DNA of 49,129 nucleotides from Prevotella sp. (GTDB lineage: Bacteria > Bacteroidota > Bacteroidia > Bacteroidales > Bacteroidaceae), in contig JAFZSR010000075.1 of the NCBI GenBank assembly GCA_017619275.1, positions 1 through 49,129 on the forward strand. The letters run 5' to 3'. This document shows positions 16,941-25,552 of this stretch, piece after piece (the stretch's first letter is position 1; each line of letters opens with the position of its first letter). The position numbers and the translations under genes are program-made. The notes beneath the pieces are model-generated. The model ran no database searches. It had not been told where the DNA came from and was given only the letters and a program-made list of their open reading frames with translations.

Positions 16941-19718
16941 TTATTGGTTAAGTGCTTCTTCCACTGCCTCGTACCATGACTTCATAGATTCCTTCTTCGT
17001 TGTCAGGAGCGGGCTGTCGATAAGATGCATCACAATATTACTCGACTGATAGATTCGGCCGTCGGAGCGGAACCAGTATTCGCGGCAGACTTTGTTGTAG
17101 AGTCCGCTCTCGGTCATGACGTGATGCTCACTCTTGCTGGCATCTGTAAGGGTCATGTTCTGGGTGTCGTATTTCACTACGATGGGGAAGAATCGTCCGG
17201 TGTCGAGGTTGCGCTTCATGCTCTCGTAGGCCATTCCTGCTTCAGGGAAATTCTGCTCCTTGGCCATGCCAATGGCAACAGAGTGGTCTTGGATATGATA
17301 GCGCACGAAGTCGTTGACGAGGGTCTTGAGGACGTCGGCCACCTTGTTGCGGATGGTGGCTTGCTCAGTCTCAGTGGATCTCTCGGGATACCATCCTCGT
17401 GCCCAGCAGATGCTGTCGAGCACCGTATCATCGGTGTTGTCGCCCAAGGGACGGTCGTCGAGCACATCCCACGAAGGCAGCAAGTCGTTCTTCTGCAGTT
17501 CCTCTATCGATTCGTTGGTAGGAACATAGATGGTGTAGTTATAGTTTTCGAGGATGCGCATGTTCTTGTTGCCACGGCTTTTCATACCCGGGTCGTAGAC
17601 GCGGCTGAGTTTCTCGGCAAGCATGTCGCTGTATTCATTCTCGAGCAGCTTCAGGAAAGCAGAGAATTCGGGTGTCTCCTGCAGGGTGAGGTACACCGAC
17701 TTCTCGGCACCCATGGGAACGCCGGTCTCCAGCTGATAAGCCTTACCGTTGGTCTTGACGTAAGTCTGGGTTGAAACCACTGCAGCATTGTTGTGCTCCA
17801 ACTGCCATCCGCCCTGGAATGCCAAGTTTTGGGTGACGGGGTCACGGAAGACGCGCGTCATGGCTCCACCCTTGGTGAGGAAGTAGTTGTAGCCTTCATC
17901 AACATATGTTTCGATGGTCTTGGTGGTGTCGGGGATGACGATAATGAGCTGGTCGAGCATGTTCTCCAGCACGTCGAGCACCACATTGTTGGTGACAGTC
18001 CTCGTAGGAGTTGAGGTCTCCTCCAGATTACCGTTCTCGTCGACCAGCACCTCGTAACGTGTGCCCTGCACACGCTGAGCCATCGTCTTGGTCTTGTCGT
18101 AGTAGAAGGCCAGCTTGTCCGACATCTCCATGGTGAGGCTGTCGGCACCCGACTGGTCCTTAAACGTATAAGACTTTCCGTAGGAAGATGGGTCGATGTA
18201 GTTCAACATGGCGTCGTTGGTGGGCAACAGCAGTGCATAGCGCGAGTCCATGGAGAGCAGGTAGGGCAGGAAGTTGAAGCTGATGGCCTTACCCGTCTCA
18301 CCGCCCGACATAGCCCAGTAGATGACGTTCATCGTAGTGGCATGTGCCAGGGCAGGATAGGACACCGAGCGGAACTCTGCCGGCATGAACACCGTGTTGG
18401 TGAGGTACACCACGCCGTTGCATCCCATGAAGCACGAGTCAACATCGGCCTTGGTGATACCGAGCTGGTCCTTGGCATCGTTGAGCACCAGGTTGAACTT
18501 GGAAGGCACCGACTGCGAGAAGTTCGACAGCAGGTTCACGTTGATGAGCTTCGACAGGGTGACATCGGGAATGGAGTCCCACTCCTTGTACTCATCGCGA
18601 AGCTCGCGGCCCTCATTGTTCCACCAATAAGTCAGTGCGTCGTTGCTGGGCACAATCATCACACCAGCATCGAAGTGCACGTCGGCGGTGCTACCTTCAT
18701 CAAGATATTGGTTCCACCCTGGATCGTATTTCAGCACAGCATCCACCGTGTTGCCCATATCGTCTTGCTCCAGCAGTCGTCCTGTAGCGTTGTGGCTGCT
18801 GAAATAGCGGAGCACGAAGACGGAGTCGTCGCGGTTGTAGATACGGTTATAGTCTCTTGAGAACGACTCGTTGTAATACGGAGCGGAGTAGCGGTCGAGC
18901 AGGTGTGCCCACATCGACATGTTGGCATGCTGATGGGTGATCTCGGCCATGTTGGGCGACGACTCGATGACGCCGCTCACCTTGTGGATATATCCGTTCT
19001 TGCAGGTGATGTCGCGCTCCACCACTTTCTTGCCGTTCACCCAAGCCTCGGCGGTGCTGGTGGCCTGGTGGTTGGTGAGGATGGAGAGGTCTTCGTCGGT
19101 AATCTTGTTATACTGCATGTAGGCAGGCAGGAAGTGGATCATGGGTGCCGAGGTGGCATCGCGCAAGATGGGGATGGCCTTATCCCTGCCGCGTTCACGA
19201 CTCCATGCCGTTGTGAGCGGCATAGCCTCCACGGGCATGATGTAGACAGAGTCAAAGACGGTGGTTGCCGTCTCGCGGCGCATGGTGCGTCCAGCTTCGG
19301 GTGTGGCTCCATCGCCCTCAGCCTTTGCATTCGACATTAACTCGATAAGGTAAGCATTGTTCACCATCGAGTTGTTCAGCAGCAGTCGTTTCTGTGCGGC
19401 AGACATCTGCTCATAGCTGCGGACTCCCCACACGTTGTTACGATACCACTCCTGGAAGGCATTGTCGTCGGCGACGAACAGCGTCTTCGAGCCTGTGTGC
19501 CCCAGCACCTCGTGCTGGTCCAGGTCGTCAATGAGGCGCAACATGGTGGTGTAGTTCCCCTCGTCTTGCAGACGCTCGTAGATGGAGTTGCCCAGCCATG
19601 AGGGCTGGCCGGTGAGCATGTCGTCTTTACACGACTGGAGCATGCCCGAAACCATCACAAGGGCGCAAGAGGTGAGTACCACCTGTTGACCTCGCTTGAA
19701 GATAGTTTTTCGATTCAT
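16941..19718 (-). CDS. Large multi-FAS1 surface lipoprotein, first gene of the locus
   Basis: 925 residues, signal peptide ending MLQSC (Cys30). Up to four FAS1-like modules can be traced from the typical strand-plus-helix motif: KTLFVADDNAFQEWYRNN (about 80), GVMIVPSNDALTYWWN (about 350), YALLLPTNDAMLNYIDPS (about 500) and NYTIYVPTNESIEELQKN (about 760). It contains no recognisable enzyme motif. As promoter-proximal gene of the locus it should be made in the highest amount. It probably acts outside the cell with the SusCD complexes, as adhesin or ligand-presenting protein (inference). Codon use matches its neighbours. Confidence 0.83.
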   Translation of the reverse strand: MNRKTIFKRGQQVVLTSCALVMVSGMLQSCKDDMLTGQPSWLGNSIYERLQDEGNYTTMLRLIDDLDQHEVLGHTGSKTLFVADDNAFQEWYRNNVWGVRSYEQMSAAQKRLLLNNSMVNNAYLIELMSNAKAEGDGATPEAGRTMRRETATTVFDSVYIMPVEAMPLTTAWSRERGRDKAIPILRDATSAPMIHFLPAYMQYNKITDEDLSILTNHQATSTAEAWVNGKKVVERDITCKNGYIHKVSGVIESSPNMAEITHQHANMSMWAHLLDRYSAPYYNESFSRDYNRIYNRDDSVFVLRYFSSHNATGRLLEQDDMGNTVDAVLKYDPGWNQYLDEGSTADVHFDAGVMIVPSNDALTYWWNNEGRELRDEYKEWDSIPDVTLSKLINVNLLSNFSQSVPSKFNLVLNDAKDQLGITKADVDSCFMGCNGVVYLTNTVFMPAEFRSVSYPALAHATTMNVIYWAMSGGETGKAISFNFLPYLLSMDSRYALLLPTNDAMLNYIDPSSYGKSYTFKDQSGADSLTMEMSDKLAFYYDKTKTMAQRVQGTRYEVLVDENGNLEETSTPTRTVTNNVVLDVLENMLDQLIIVIPDTTKTIETYVDEGYNYFLTKGGAMTRVFRDPVTQNLAFQGGWQLEHNNAAVVSTQTYVKTNGKAYQLETGVPMGAEKSVYLTLQETPEFSAFLKLLENEYSDMLAEKLSRVYDPGMKSRGNKNMRILENYNYTIYVPTNESIEELQKNDLLPSWDVLDDRPLGDNTDDTVLDSICWARGWYPERSTETEQATIRNKVADVLKTLVNDFVRYHIQDHSVAIGMAKEQNFPEAGMAYESMKRNLDTGRFFPIVVKYDTQNMTLTDASKSEHHVMTESGLYNKVCREYWFRSDGRIYQSSNIVMHLIDSPLLTTKKESMKSWYEAVEEALNQ

Positions 19719-19777
19719 AAATAGTTGTTTAGTTGTTATTATAATATTGTAGTTTTCACTTTTGGCAATTGAACGTG

Positions 19778-19785
19778 CAAAGTTA
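19778..19785 (-). promoter_or_regulatory. Promoter (-7 element) of the FAS1/SusCD locus
   Basis: On the minus strand TAACTTTG is followed by CACG, a typical Bacteroidetes -7 element and start region, about 60 bases before ATG 19718. I see no convincing TTTG -33 element at the expected distance, so activation by a regulator is possible. Confidence 0.6.
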
Positions 19786-20015
19786 ATGATAATTCTTTAT
19801 ATGGTTGCCCGCCGGTGCCGACTTTTTGTTTCCCATTTGTAGCAAACAGTTTATCGCAAGTCTCCCTTTGGGTCGGTATATTCTCGTTAGGTGGCCTCTG
19901 CCAGCGGCAGTGGCTGATTGTTTTGGCTGCTTATCAGCAGCATTTCATTGTTCAAGGTTTACTCATTATTATATATTTGCGCGCATGTGCGTGTGTGCGT
20001 GCGTGCGAGAGAGGG
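19786..20015. other. Intergenic stretch without recognisable gene
   Basis: Lies between the locus promoter and the terminator of the upstream gene. Small open frames here have no coding character. The only notable feature is an alternating purine-pyrimidine tract around 19979-20008 (GCGCATGTGCGTGTGTGCGT and on), a sequence type that can adopt Z-form DNA. Confidence 0.5.
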
Positions 20016-20072
20016 AAAAAAAGGGAGTCGGTGACGGCCTCCGCTTTGTGTGTGGAGGCTGTCGCCGATCCC
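20016..20072 (-). terminator. Strong intrinsic terminator of the 1262-residue protein gene
   Basis: On the minus strand a stem of about 19 bp (arms 20054-20072 and 20023-20042, a few mismatches or bulges) is closed by a short loop and followed by CCCTTTTTTTCCC (T run at 20016-20022). It separates the 20122-23910 gene from the FAS1/SusCD locus. Confidence 0.85.
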
Positions 20073-20121
20073 TTTTCAGATTCAATCAGCTGTTTTCAGT
20101 TGATTCATGCTTTCAGTGGCA

Positions 20122-23100
20122 TTACTTCGTAATCTTCTTCATCATCACGGTGCCATTCTCCAAGGTCATCTTCTGGATCAAGATGCCCTTCTCCAGACCA
20201 GTGGCCTTGCGTCCGTCGAGTGTGAAGTACTCCACGGTGAAGCGCAGAGTTCCTGCGGCCTCATTGATGCTGGAGGGATCGCCTGTAGGCTCGAGCGAGC
20301 TGTTGGCTCCATGATAGAACAGGCGGAAGTTGTCCATGACAATCCAGTCGGCGCTGGCAGTCTCATCCTTGCGGATACCGATGCGGAGCTTATTGTCAAC
20401 AACCTTACACACAACCTCGTTCACGTATGTGTACTCGTCGAACATCTCGGCAGCAGCAATCAGCGAGCTGGGAGCTTCGTAGCCTTCGGGCAGACCGTCG
20501 GCCTGTGTGATGAGTTCCTTTCCGAAGGTCTGGCCACCCGACTCAGCATAGAGATAGGTGGGAGAAGCAGTGCGCTCCCAAGCGTTCACCTTCAAGGTAT
20601 AGGTTCCGTCGGGCAGACCCACGATGTCCTGATAGATGTGGAAAACACTCTCCCACGACTCCAGTGCAAGTGCGCTCAGCTGGTCGCTGTTACCAAACTT
20701 CTGACCGGTGGCCACCCAGCCGTCGATGCTGTTGGTGCCGTCCTTTTCGAAGCTCGGGGTCTGGATAATAGCGGTCACCTCGACAGGATTCTCGTCGGTA
20801 GCCTCCATCACGTTGGCAGGCAGGAGGAGCTTCGTCCTTGCAGCTTCAATCTTCTCGAAGAGTGCCTCGGCCTCTGCGTCGGTGAAGCTGTGTGAGTCAA
20901 TACCGTCAAGAATGGTGATGATGAGCGTCTTGGCCTCTTGGATGGCGGCCTCGTTGTCGGAATCATAGATGCTCTCCTGCAGTCCCTCGACAGCTTTCTC
21001 CAGACGTGTGAAGAGAGCCACAGAAGTGTTGATAGCTTCGCTCAGGTCATAGATGTCGGAGAGTGCTTCGAACATCTTCACGCCGTCTTCAGCAGCGATG
21101 GCTTCCTCGGCAGCAGCCTTCACGGCAACGGCACGCTCATAAACGTCCTTGCCCATAGGCAGATTCAGGTCGATCTTGGCCAGTTCCTCTTCGAGGACGG
21201 GCTTCACCAGTTCAGCTGTTGGCTCACGGTAGGTGAGTTTGAAGTTATCCCAGATGCACCACCAATCCTGGTCGGCGTCCATCTTCACGCCAATGCGGAA
21301 GGTGTCACCCTCCTTGGCAATGAGTCCATAGGCCTGCTTCTTGTACATGCCCCACTTGAAGCAGAGGCTGGCAGCACCCATAGAGTTGGGATAGTTTTCA
21401 ACGGCACCAGTCCAGGAATGGCCTTCCACCACGGGCAGCGAGCCATCTTCGAGGAAGTGCGAAGGATCGATAGCCTCGTCATAGACGCTGGGGAACGAAG
21501 TCTGAGCAGCGTTCATGTAGAGATAGACGGGTGAGGGGAAGTCGGGATCGATGGGATCGCCCTGGGTGTAGCCGCCAACCTCGCAGCGCACATAGCCCTG
21601 CACCTGCAGCTCGTACATTCCCACGGGCAGGTTTTTCACCTCCTGCCAAACGTCCCACTTGTGGCAGTGCCACGACTCGAAGCAGAAGTTCTTTTCACCC
21701 AAAGCGTTGATCATGATGTTCTGGTTGCTCTCTCCAAGAGGTCCGCGCACTACGTTACCACCACTGATGCGATCGATGGTCCAACCCTCGGCTGCGCCAG
21801 AGTTGATATCCTTATCGTCGTCGAAGCCTGGGTTGGCGATGTACTTGGTATAGTCCTTGCCATCCCATACATCGAGCTTCGACTTCTCAATGATGGCGTT
21901 GATCCATTCGTTCAGCTGTGCGATGGCAGCTTCCAGCTCCTCGTTGGTCAGCTCCAGTGCGTCGAGGATGTCGGACGACTCCATGTCGATATAGTCCATC
22001 ATGTCGTACAAATCTTCGATGCCATCATATTCAGGATCCACAGCCATTTGGGTACCCTTCACGAGTAGTGCCTGATAGTCTTTCCAGAGTTCGATGTTCT
22101 TCATCAGGTCGTTGTAGCTCTGGTCGATGGCGCTCATGATGGCGTTCACCTCTGCCAGGTTGTTGGCGGTCTTTTCGCCAGCGATGGCCTCGCGATAAGC
22201 AGTGAGATAGGCCTCGGTGTAGAGTGTGCCCTCCTCGGGTGTGTAGTCGCTGAAGTTCTTCAGGGCCTCTGCCAGATAGAGGTTGCAAGCGTCGGCACCC
22301 TCTCCGTAGAAGGTCAGCGAGAAGTCGTCGAACATTGACCAGTCGGCATCAATCAACGAAGACTTCTTCACACCAATAGTCAACTCACCAGCCTCGTCAA
22401 CAGCCACATACAGCTTGTTGGCATAGAGATGGAGATTGTGGAAGAAGTGATCGGCAGCTGCCATGGTGTTGGGCACATAAACGGTGACGGACTCGCCATT
22501 CTCATCTTGGTAGGTCACGGACACGTCGCCCACGCCCTGAGCTTCAGCTTGTCCACCAATCATCACGTTAACGATGGGAACCTGATTCTCAACAGCATTC
22601 TCACCAGCCTTGGCATAGAACTTGGCAAAGCGAGAAGCATCATTCTGGGCCAGCCAGTTTGTAATTGCAAGACCAGTGCCACCATCGTAGTTACCTGAAC
22701 GGTAATAACCATTCACGCCAACAGCATAGATACCAGGAGTAAGACCTGTAATCGTCTGATAGGTGTCGTAAGTCTTGCTGTAGTGCTCTGCACCGTCAGA
22801 AACCGTGCCGCCACGACCGAAGGCTGTACCACTCCAACCAGTGGTGCAATCGGCGTTGTCAAAATGAGGATTGACAATCTTAGCAGTCAGGTCGATAGGA
22901 TTCTCCACAGAGGCCTGGTTTGAAGCCCACTCCACATATGCGTTCTCAAGGTCGGTCAGAGCCTGCTCCACCTCGGCCAGCGTGGCCTGCGGATTGGTGA
23001 GCACAGCCTTGGCATCAGCAGTGGCAGTGAAGCCCTTTGACTCGTAATCCTCGATAGCATCCTTCAGCTTCTGCTTGGCGGTGATCAGCGGAGTCAGGTC

Positions 23101-23910
23101 GTTGGCGGCCTGGGTCAGCTGTTCAGCGGTGCTTGCGGTGTTGTTGTACACAGCCAGAGCTGCTGTCACGTCGATATACAAAGCCTCGGCTTTTTCAATG
23201 GTCTCTTTCAGAACGCATGCAGCGATGTAGGCCTTGGCACCGTTTTCGTAAGCAGCAAAAGCAGCCTCATCGGCTACAAAAGCCTCGTAGGAGTCAACGG
23301 TCACAGCCTTCCAGTCCACGCCGGCGCCCTCAGCAGAAGGAGACACATGCCTCAACACGCTGGTGTAGGCATCCAGGTTGCCAGCGCCAGTGCCGGAAAT
23401 CTCGGTGATGTTGAAAGAACCTGTGAATCCCAGATATGTGCCTGCATAATCAGGTTTGTCGGCGATAAAGGCCACATTCTGGAAACGGACGCAGTCGCCC
23501 ACAATCTCGTAAGCCCACGAGTAGTTGCCCTGTGTGCCATGATCAACCCATGAGGAGTTGCCGTCGTCGGTAAAGACGTTGCCATTACCGGTCGAACGCT
23601 CAGGGTTGAGGTTCTCATCCCACAGCTCGTACGAGCCATCGGGTGCATCTTCCTCAGTAGCTGGCTCGAGCCAGACCTGAATACCAAAGGTTCTGACACT
23701 GGCCTGTGTCCCCCAGTTGTTACCAGCCGAGAAGAACATCTTGGCAGCGGTGTTGTAGAGGTAGTAGTGTTCGCCGTCGTCTGTAAACGTCGTGAACTCC
23801 AGTCCCTGCGGCTCTGGCATTGTCCATACGCCATCGGGTACCTCTGCCCTCGCACCATTAGCCGCAAAGGCGAACAGTGCGCTCAAAACGAGTAGTTTTT
23901 TAAATTTCAT
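20122..23910 (-). CDS. Large secreted modular protein with carbohydrate-binding-like domains
   Basis: 1262 residues from ATG 23910, chosen because it begins a clean signal peptide (KKLLVLSALFAFAANGARA). The frame stays open upstream but without a better start. An N-terminal beta-rich domain (about 25-190, YYLYNTAAKMFFSAGNNWG) is followed by helical spacer repeats of FIVAR type (TAEQLTQAANDLTPLITAKQ). Three beta-sandwich modules open with N-P-x-F and G-W: IVNPHFDN, IANPGFDDD and IIQTPSFEKDG. Spacer helices lie between them. The C-terminus, FTLDGRKATGLEKGI and on, resembles a short sorting tail. No catalytic motif was recognised. Probably a cell-surface or secreted glycan-binding protein. Own promoter and terminator. 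Confidence 0.75.
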   Translation of the reverse strand: MKFKKLLVLSALFAFAANGARAEVPDGVWTMPEPQGLEFTTFTDDGEHYYLYNTAAKMFFSAGNNWGTQASVRTFGIQVWLEPATEEDAPDGSYELWDENLNPERSTGNGNVFTDDGNSSWVDHGTQGNYSWAYEIVGDCVRFQNVAFIADKPDYAGTYLGFTGSFNITEISGTGAGNLDAYTSVLRHVSPSAEGAGVDWKAVTVDSYEAFVADEAAFAAYENGAKAYIAACVLKETIEKAEALYIDVTAALAVYNNTASTAEQLTQAANDLTPLITAKQKLKDAIEDYESKGFTATADAKAVLTNPQATLAEVEQALTDLENAYVEWASNQASVENPIDLTAKIVNPHFDNADCTTGWSGTAFGRGGTVSDGAEHYSKTYDTYQTITGLTPGIYAVGVNGYYRSGNYDGGTGLAITNWLAQNDASRFAKFYAKAGENAVENQVPIVNVMIGGQAEAQGVGDVSVTYQDENGESVTVYVPNTMAAADHFFHNLHLYANKLYVAVDEAGELTIGVKKSSLIDADWSMFDDFSLTFYGEGADACNLYLAEALKNFSDYTPEEGTLYTEAYLTAYREAIAGEKTANNLAEVNAIMSAIDQSYNDLMKNIELWKDYQALLVKGTQMAVDPEYDGIEDLYDMMDYIDMESSDILDALELTNEELEAAIAQLNEWINAIIEKSKLDVWDGKDYTKYIANPGFDDDKDINSGAAEGWTIDRISGGNVVRGPLGESNQNIMINALGEKNFCFESWHCHKWDVWQEVKNLPVGMYELQVQGYVRCEVGGYTQGDPIDPDFPSPVYLYMNAAQTSFPSVYDEAIDPSHFLEDGSLPVVEGHSWTGAVENYPNSMGAASLCFKWGMYKKQAYGLIAKEGDTFRIGVKMDADQDWWCIWDNFKLTYREPTAELVKPVLEEELAKIDLNLPMGKDVYERAVAVKAAAEEAIAAEDGVKMFEALSDIYDLSEAINTSVALFTRLEKAVEGLQESIYDSDNEAAIQEAKTLIITILDGIDSHSFTDAEAEALFEKIEAARTKLLLPANVMEATDENPVEVTAIIQTPSFEKDGTNSIDGWVATGQKFGNSDQLSALALESWESVFHIYQDIVGLPDGTYTLKVNAWERTASPTYLYAESGGQTFGKELITQADGLPEGYEAPSSLIAAAEMFDEYTYVNEVVCKVVDNKLRIGIRKDETASADWIVMDNFRLFYHGANSSLEPTGDPSSINEAAGTLRFTVEYFTLDGRKATGLEKGILIQKMTLENGTVMMKKITK

Positions 23911-23992
23911 AAGCGTTAAAATAAGTAAAGTTAGTAAATAAAAGGTTGGAATTTCTTCATGTATATGCGCGCTTACACGCGTATAACGGGTG

Positions 23993-24000
23993 CAAAGGTA
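23993..24000 (-). promoter_or_regulatory. Promoter (-7 element) of the 1262-residue protein gene
   Basis: TACCTTTG followed by CACCCG on the minus strand, giving a 5' leader of about 75 bases. The leader contains an alternating purine-pyrimidine run near 23957-23985. No TTTG at the normal -33 distance. The rest of 24004-24230 holds no gene I can support. Confidence 0.65.
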
Positions 24001-24230
24001 CATAAATTATTTAATATCTCATAGCATTTCGCAAACTTTTTTTGGTTTTTAATAGTTAAAATCGCCATCTTTGAAGTAAATGTGAAGAGAGAAAAGAGAA
24101 GAGTGAGGTATTTTTTGGGTCCCGTTGGTTCTTTCAGTCGTATCGCCGTAAAAATCTGTCCCTAAGCGTGGCTGTTATTTCGCCCTTTGCGGTAGTTACA
24201 AGTTGTAATCCAAAATTCATACAAAAACAT

Positions 24231-24354
24231 TGCGCAGCCACTCCCCTCCCCTCAAGGGGAGGGGCTAGGGGTGGGGTCTCTAAATCCCTGCGAATGAATA
24301 ATATACAGACCCCACCCCTGCCCCTCCCCTTGAAGGGAGGGGAGTGGCTGCGCA
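24231..24354. repeat. Second copy of the MITE-like GC-rich inverted-repeat element
   Basis: 124 bp with terminal inverted repeats TGCGCAGCCACTCCCCTCCC and complement at 24335-24354. The interior, including GGGTGGGGTCTCTAAATCC and the AATGAATAATATACAGACCC junction, matches the element at 1950-2103 closely. Both halves fold into secondary hairpins. It lies between two minus-strand transcription units. Confidence 0.85.
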
Positions 24355-24391
24355 TAAAAAAGCACTGAGGACAGCAGCTTGATGGCGAGCC

Positions 24392-24417
24392 GAAAAAATC
24401 TCGTACGAGATTTTTTC
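24392..24417. repeat. Perfect 26-bp palindrome, bidirectional-terminator-like
   Basis: GAAAAAATCTCGT followed by its exact complement, with A/T runs at the stem base, so it could terminate in both directions. It is followed by CAAAAGT, as is the 68-bp palindrome at 37248-37315. Immediately after it TCGTTACCAAAAT occurs twice (24423-24435 and 24444-24456). It lies downstream of the CapA-like gene and upstream of the 1262-residue gene. Confidence 0.75.
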
Positions 24418-24492
24418 AAAAGTCGTTACCAAAATAAAAAAAATCGTTACCAAAATTTTGGAGGTCGGCATCGGTATGAAAATGCGGCAGAT

Positions 24493-24612
24493 GAAGAACC
24501 GCTGACCGGCCGAATTGAAGAACCGCAGACCCGCCAAATTGAAGAACCGGCGAACCGCCTAATTGAAGAACAGCCGAACCACCAAATTGAAGAACCGGCG
24601 ACCTGCCAAATC
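24493..24612. repeat. Five-copy 24-bp minisatellite abutting the CapA-like gene stop
   Basis: Five degenerate units of GAAGAACCGNNGACCNGCCAAATT run without gaps from 24493 to 24612, the last overlapping two bases of the stop codon (24611-24613) of the CapA-like gene. The unit length is a multiple of three, so the opposite strand reads an 8-residue IEEP-type repeat. That frame overlaps the CapA-like gene antisense and shows no promoter, so I do not call it a gene. Confidence 0.8.
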
Positions 24613-25552
24613 ATTGTCTCTTTGGGCGGGCGGCAATCGGCCTGTTACCCTCAATCTTTGCTGGTATGACATCGTAGTCGATGGGCTTGCCCGCTTTGAT
24701 GTTGAGCCTAACCATGATGCACTCGCGAGTGAGCGGGGGATGCTGGTCGAAGACGAAATTGCCGAGACTGTAGCACACGAGCGTATGGCCTATCGTGTCG
24801 ATGGGTTGTGTGACGTGCGGATGATGCCCAATGATGGCATCCACGCCCGCATCGGCCAGTTGGCGGGCAAGCATACGTTGCGAGAGGGATGGCATGCTGT
24901 TGAACTCTACGCCCCAATGCAGGACTGCCACGATGGCCGTTTCGGGATGCTGCGCCCGATAGGCAGTGATGGTCTGCACCAACTGTTGTGCCGAGGGCTG
25001 GCAGATGCCTGGCTTTCCTTCGATGTAGTGCCAGTTCTCGAGCGTCATCATCACTGCATTGAACAAGGCTGCGCGCGCCTTCCCCTTCTCTATGATGACG
25101 GGCGTAGACTGTTCTTCGTAGTTGGTTCCATATCCCAACGGCACGATGCCCCCCTCGTTCAGGTGTGTGTAGGTGGCCAGCAGCCCGCGCCGACCTTGGT
25201 CGTTGGTGTGGTTGTTGGCCAGGGCGGCATGGGTGATGCCTACTTGTCGCAGGTCTTCGGCCCACGCGGCATTGGCACGGAAGATGTAGCGTTTGTTCAC
25301 CGGCGAAAGGGTGTCGGTAAGTGGACATTCCAGATTGACTACCACCGCATCTGCCTGCCGGAAGGCCGTCTGCACACTATCGAACAGATAGTCCACGCCC
25401 CTGTGCTCGGCAATGGGGCGCACACCCCTGTCGAGCAGCACATCGCCAGTGAATAGAATAGAAAGCTGTTCCTCTTCTCCGGTGGTGGGAGAAGAGGAAC
25501 ACGCATACGCCATGAGCAGACTAACAGCCAGTGCTATAGAATATTTCTTCAT
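24611..25552 (-). CDS. CapA/PGA_cap-like metallophosphoesterase-fold lipoprotein
   Basis: 313 residues with a lipoprotein signal (MAYACSS, Cys18). The PGA_cap family pattern is clear: SILFTGDVLLDRGVRP at the N-terminus, VVVNLECPLTD, ALANNHTNDQGRRGLLATY, VAVLHWGVEF and IIGHHPHVTQPIDTIG, which supply the Asp, Asn and His metal-ligand positions of this calcineurin-like fold. Poly-gamma-glutamate synthesis genes are absent nearby, so capsule synthesis is not implied; many Bacteroidetes members are uncharacterised envelope proteins. Its start overlaps the DUF3160 gene's end by 32 bases, suggesting translational coupling. Confidence 0.9.
   Translation of the reverse strand: MKKYSIALAVSLLMAYACSSSPTTGEEEQLSILFTGDVLLDRGVRPIAEHRGVDYLFDSVQTAFRQADAVVVNLECPLTDTLSPVNKRYIFRANAAWAEDLRQVGITHAALANNHTNDQGRRGLLATYTHLNEGGIVPLGYGTNYEEQSTPVIIEKGKARAALFNAVMMTLENWHYIEGKPGICQPSAQQLVQTITAYRAQHPETAIVAVLHWGVEFNSMPSLSQRMLARQLADAGVDAIIGHHPHVTQPIDTIGHTLVCYSLGNFVFDQHPPLTRECIMVRLNIKAGKPIDYDVIPAKIEGNRPIAARPKRQ

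Noticed and set aside
2260-19718. Classical polysaccharide utilisation locus
   Set aside because: No glycosidase, lyase, sulfatase or SusR/HTCS-type regulator gene is present in the run, so a glycan substrate is not claimed.
19805-20314. Plus-strand open frame across the terminator
   Set aside because: It runs through a strong minus-strand terminator and into the end of a real gene; no coding character.
24493-24612. CRISPR-like array
   Set aside because: Units are contiguous 24-mers without unique spacers, so it is a minisatellite; no cas genes are near.
24379-24669. Small plus-strand gene encoding IEEP repeats
   Set aside because: It overlaps the CapA-like gene antisense, has no promoter, and begins inside a palindrome; the open frame follows from the 24-bp unit length.
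24611-25552. Poly-gamma-glutamate capsule locus
   Set aside because: Only the CapA-like fold is present; no PgsB/PgsC synthetase genes nearby, so the capsule function is not supported.
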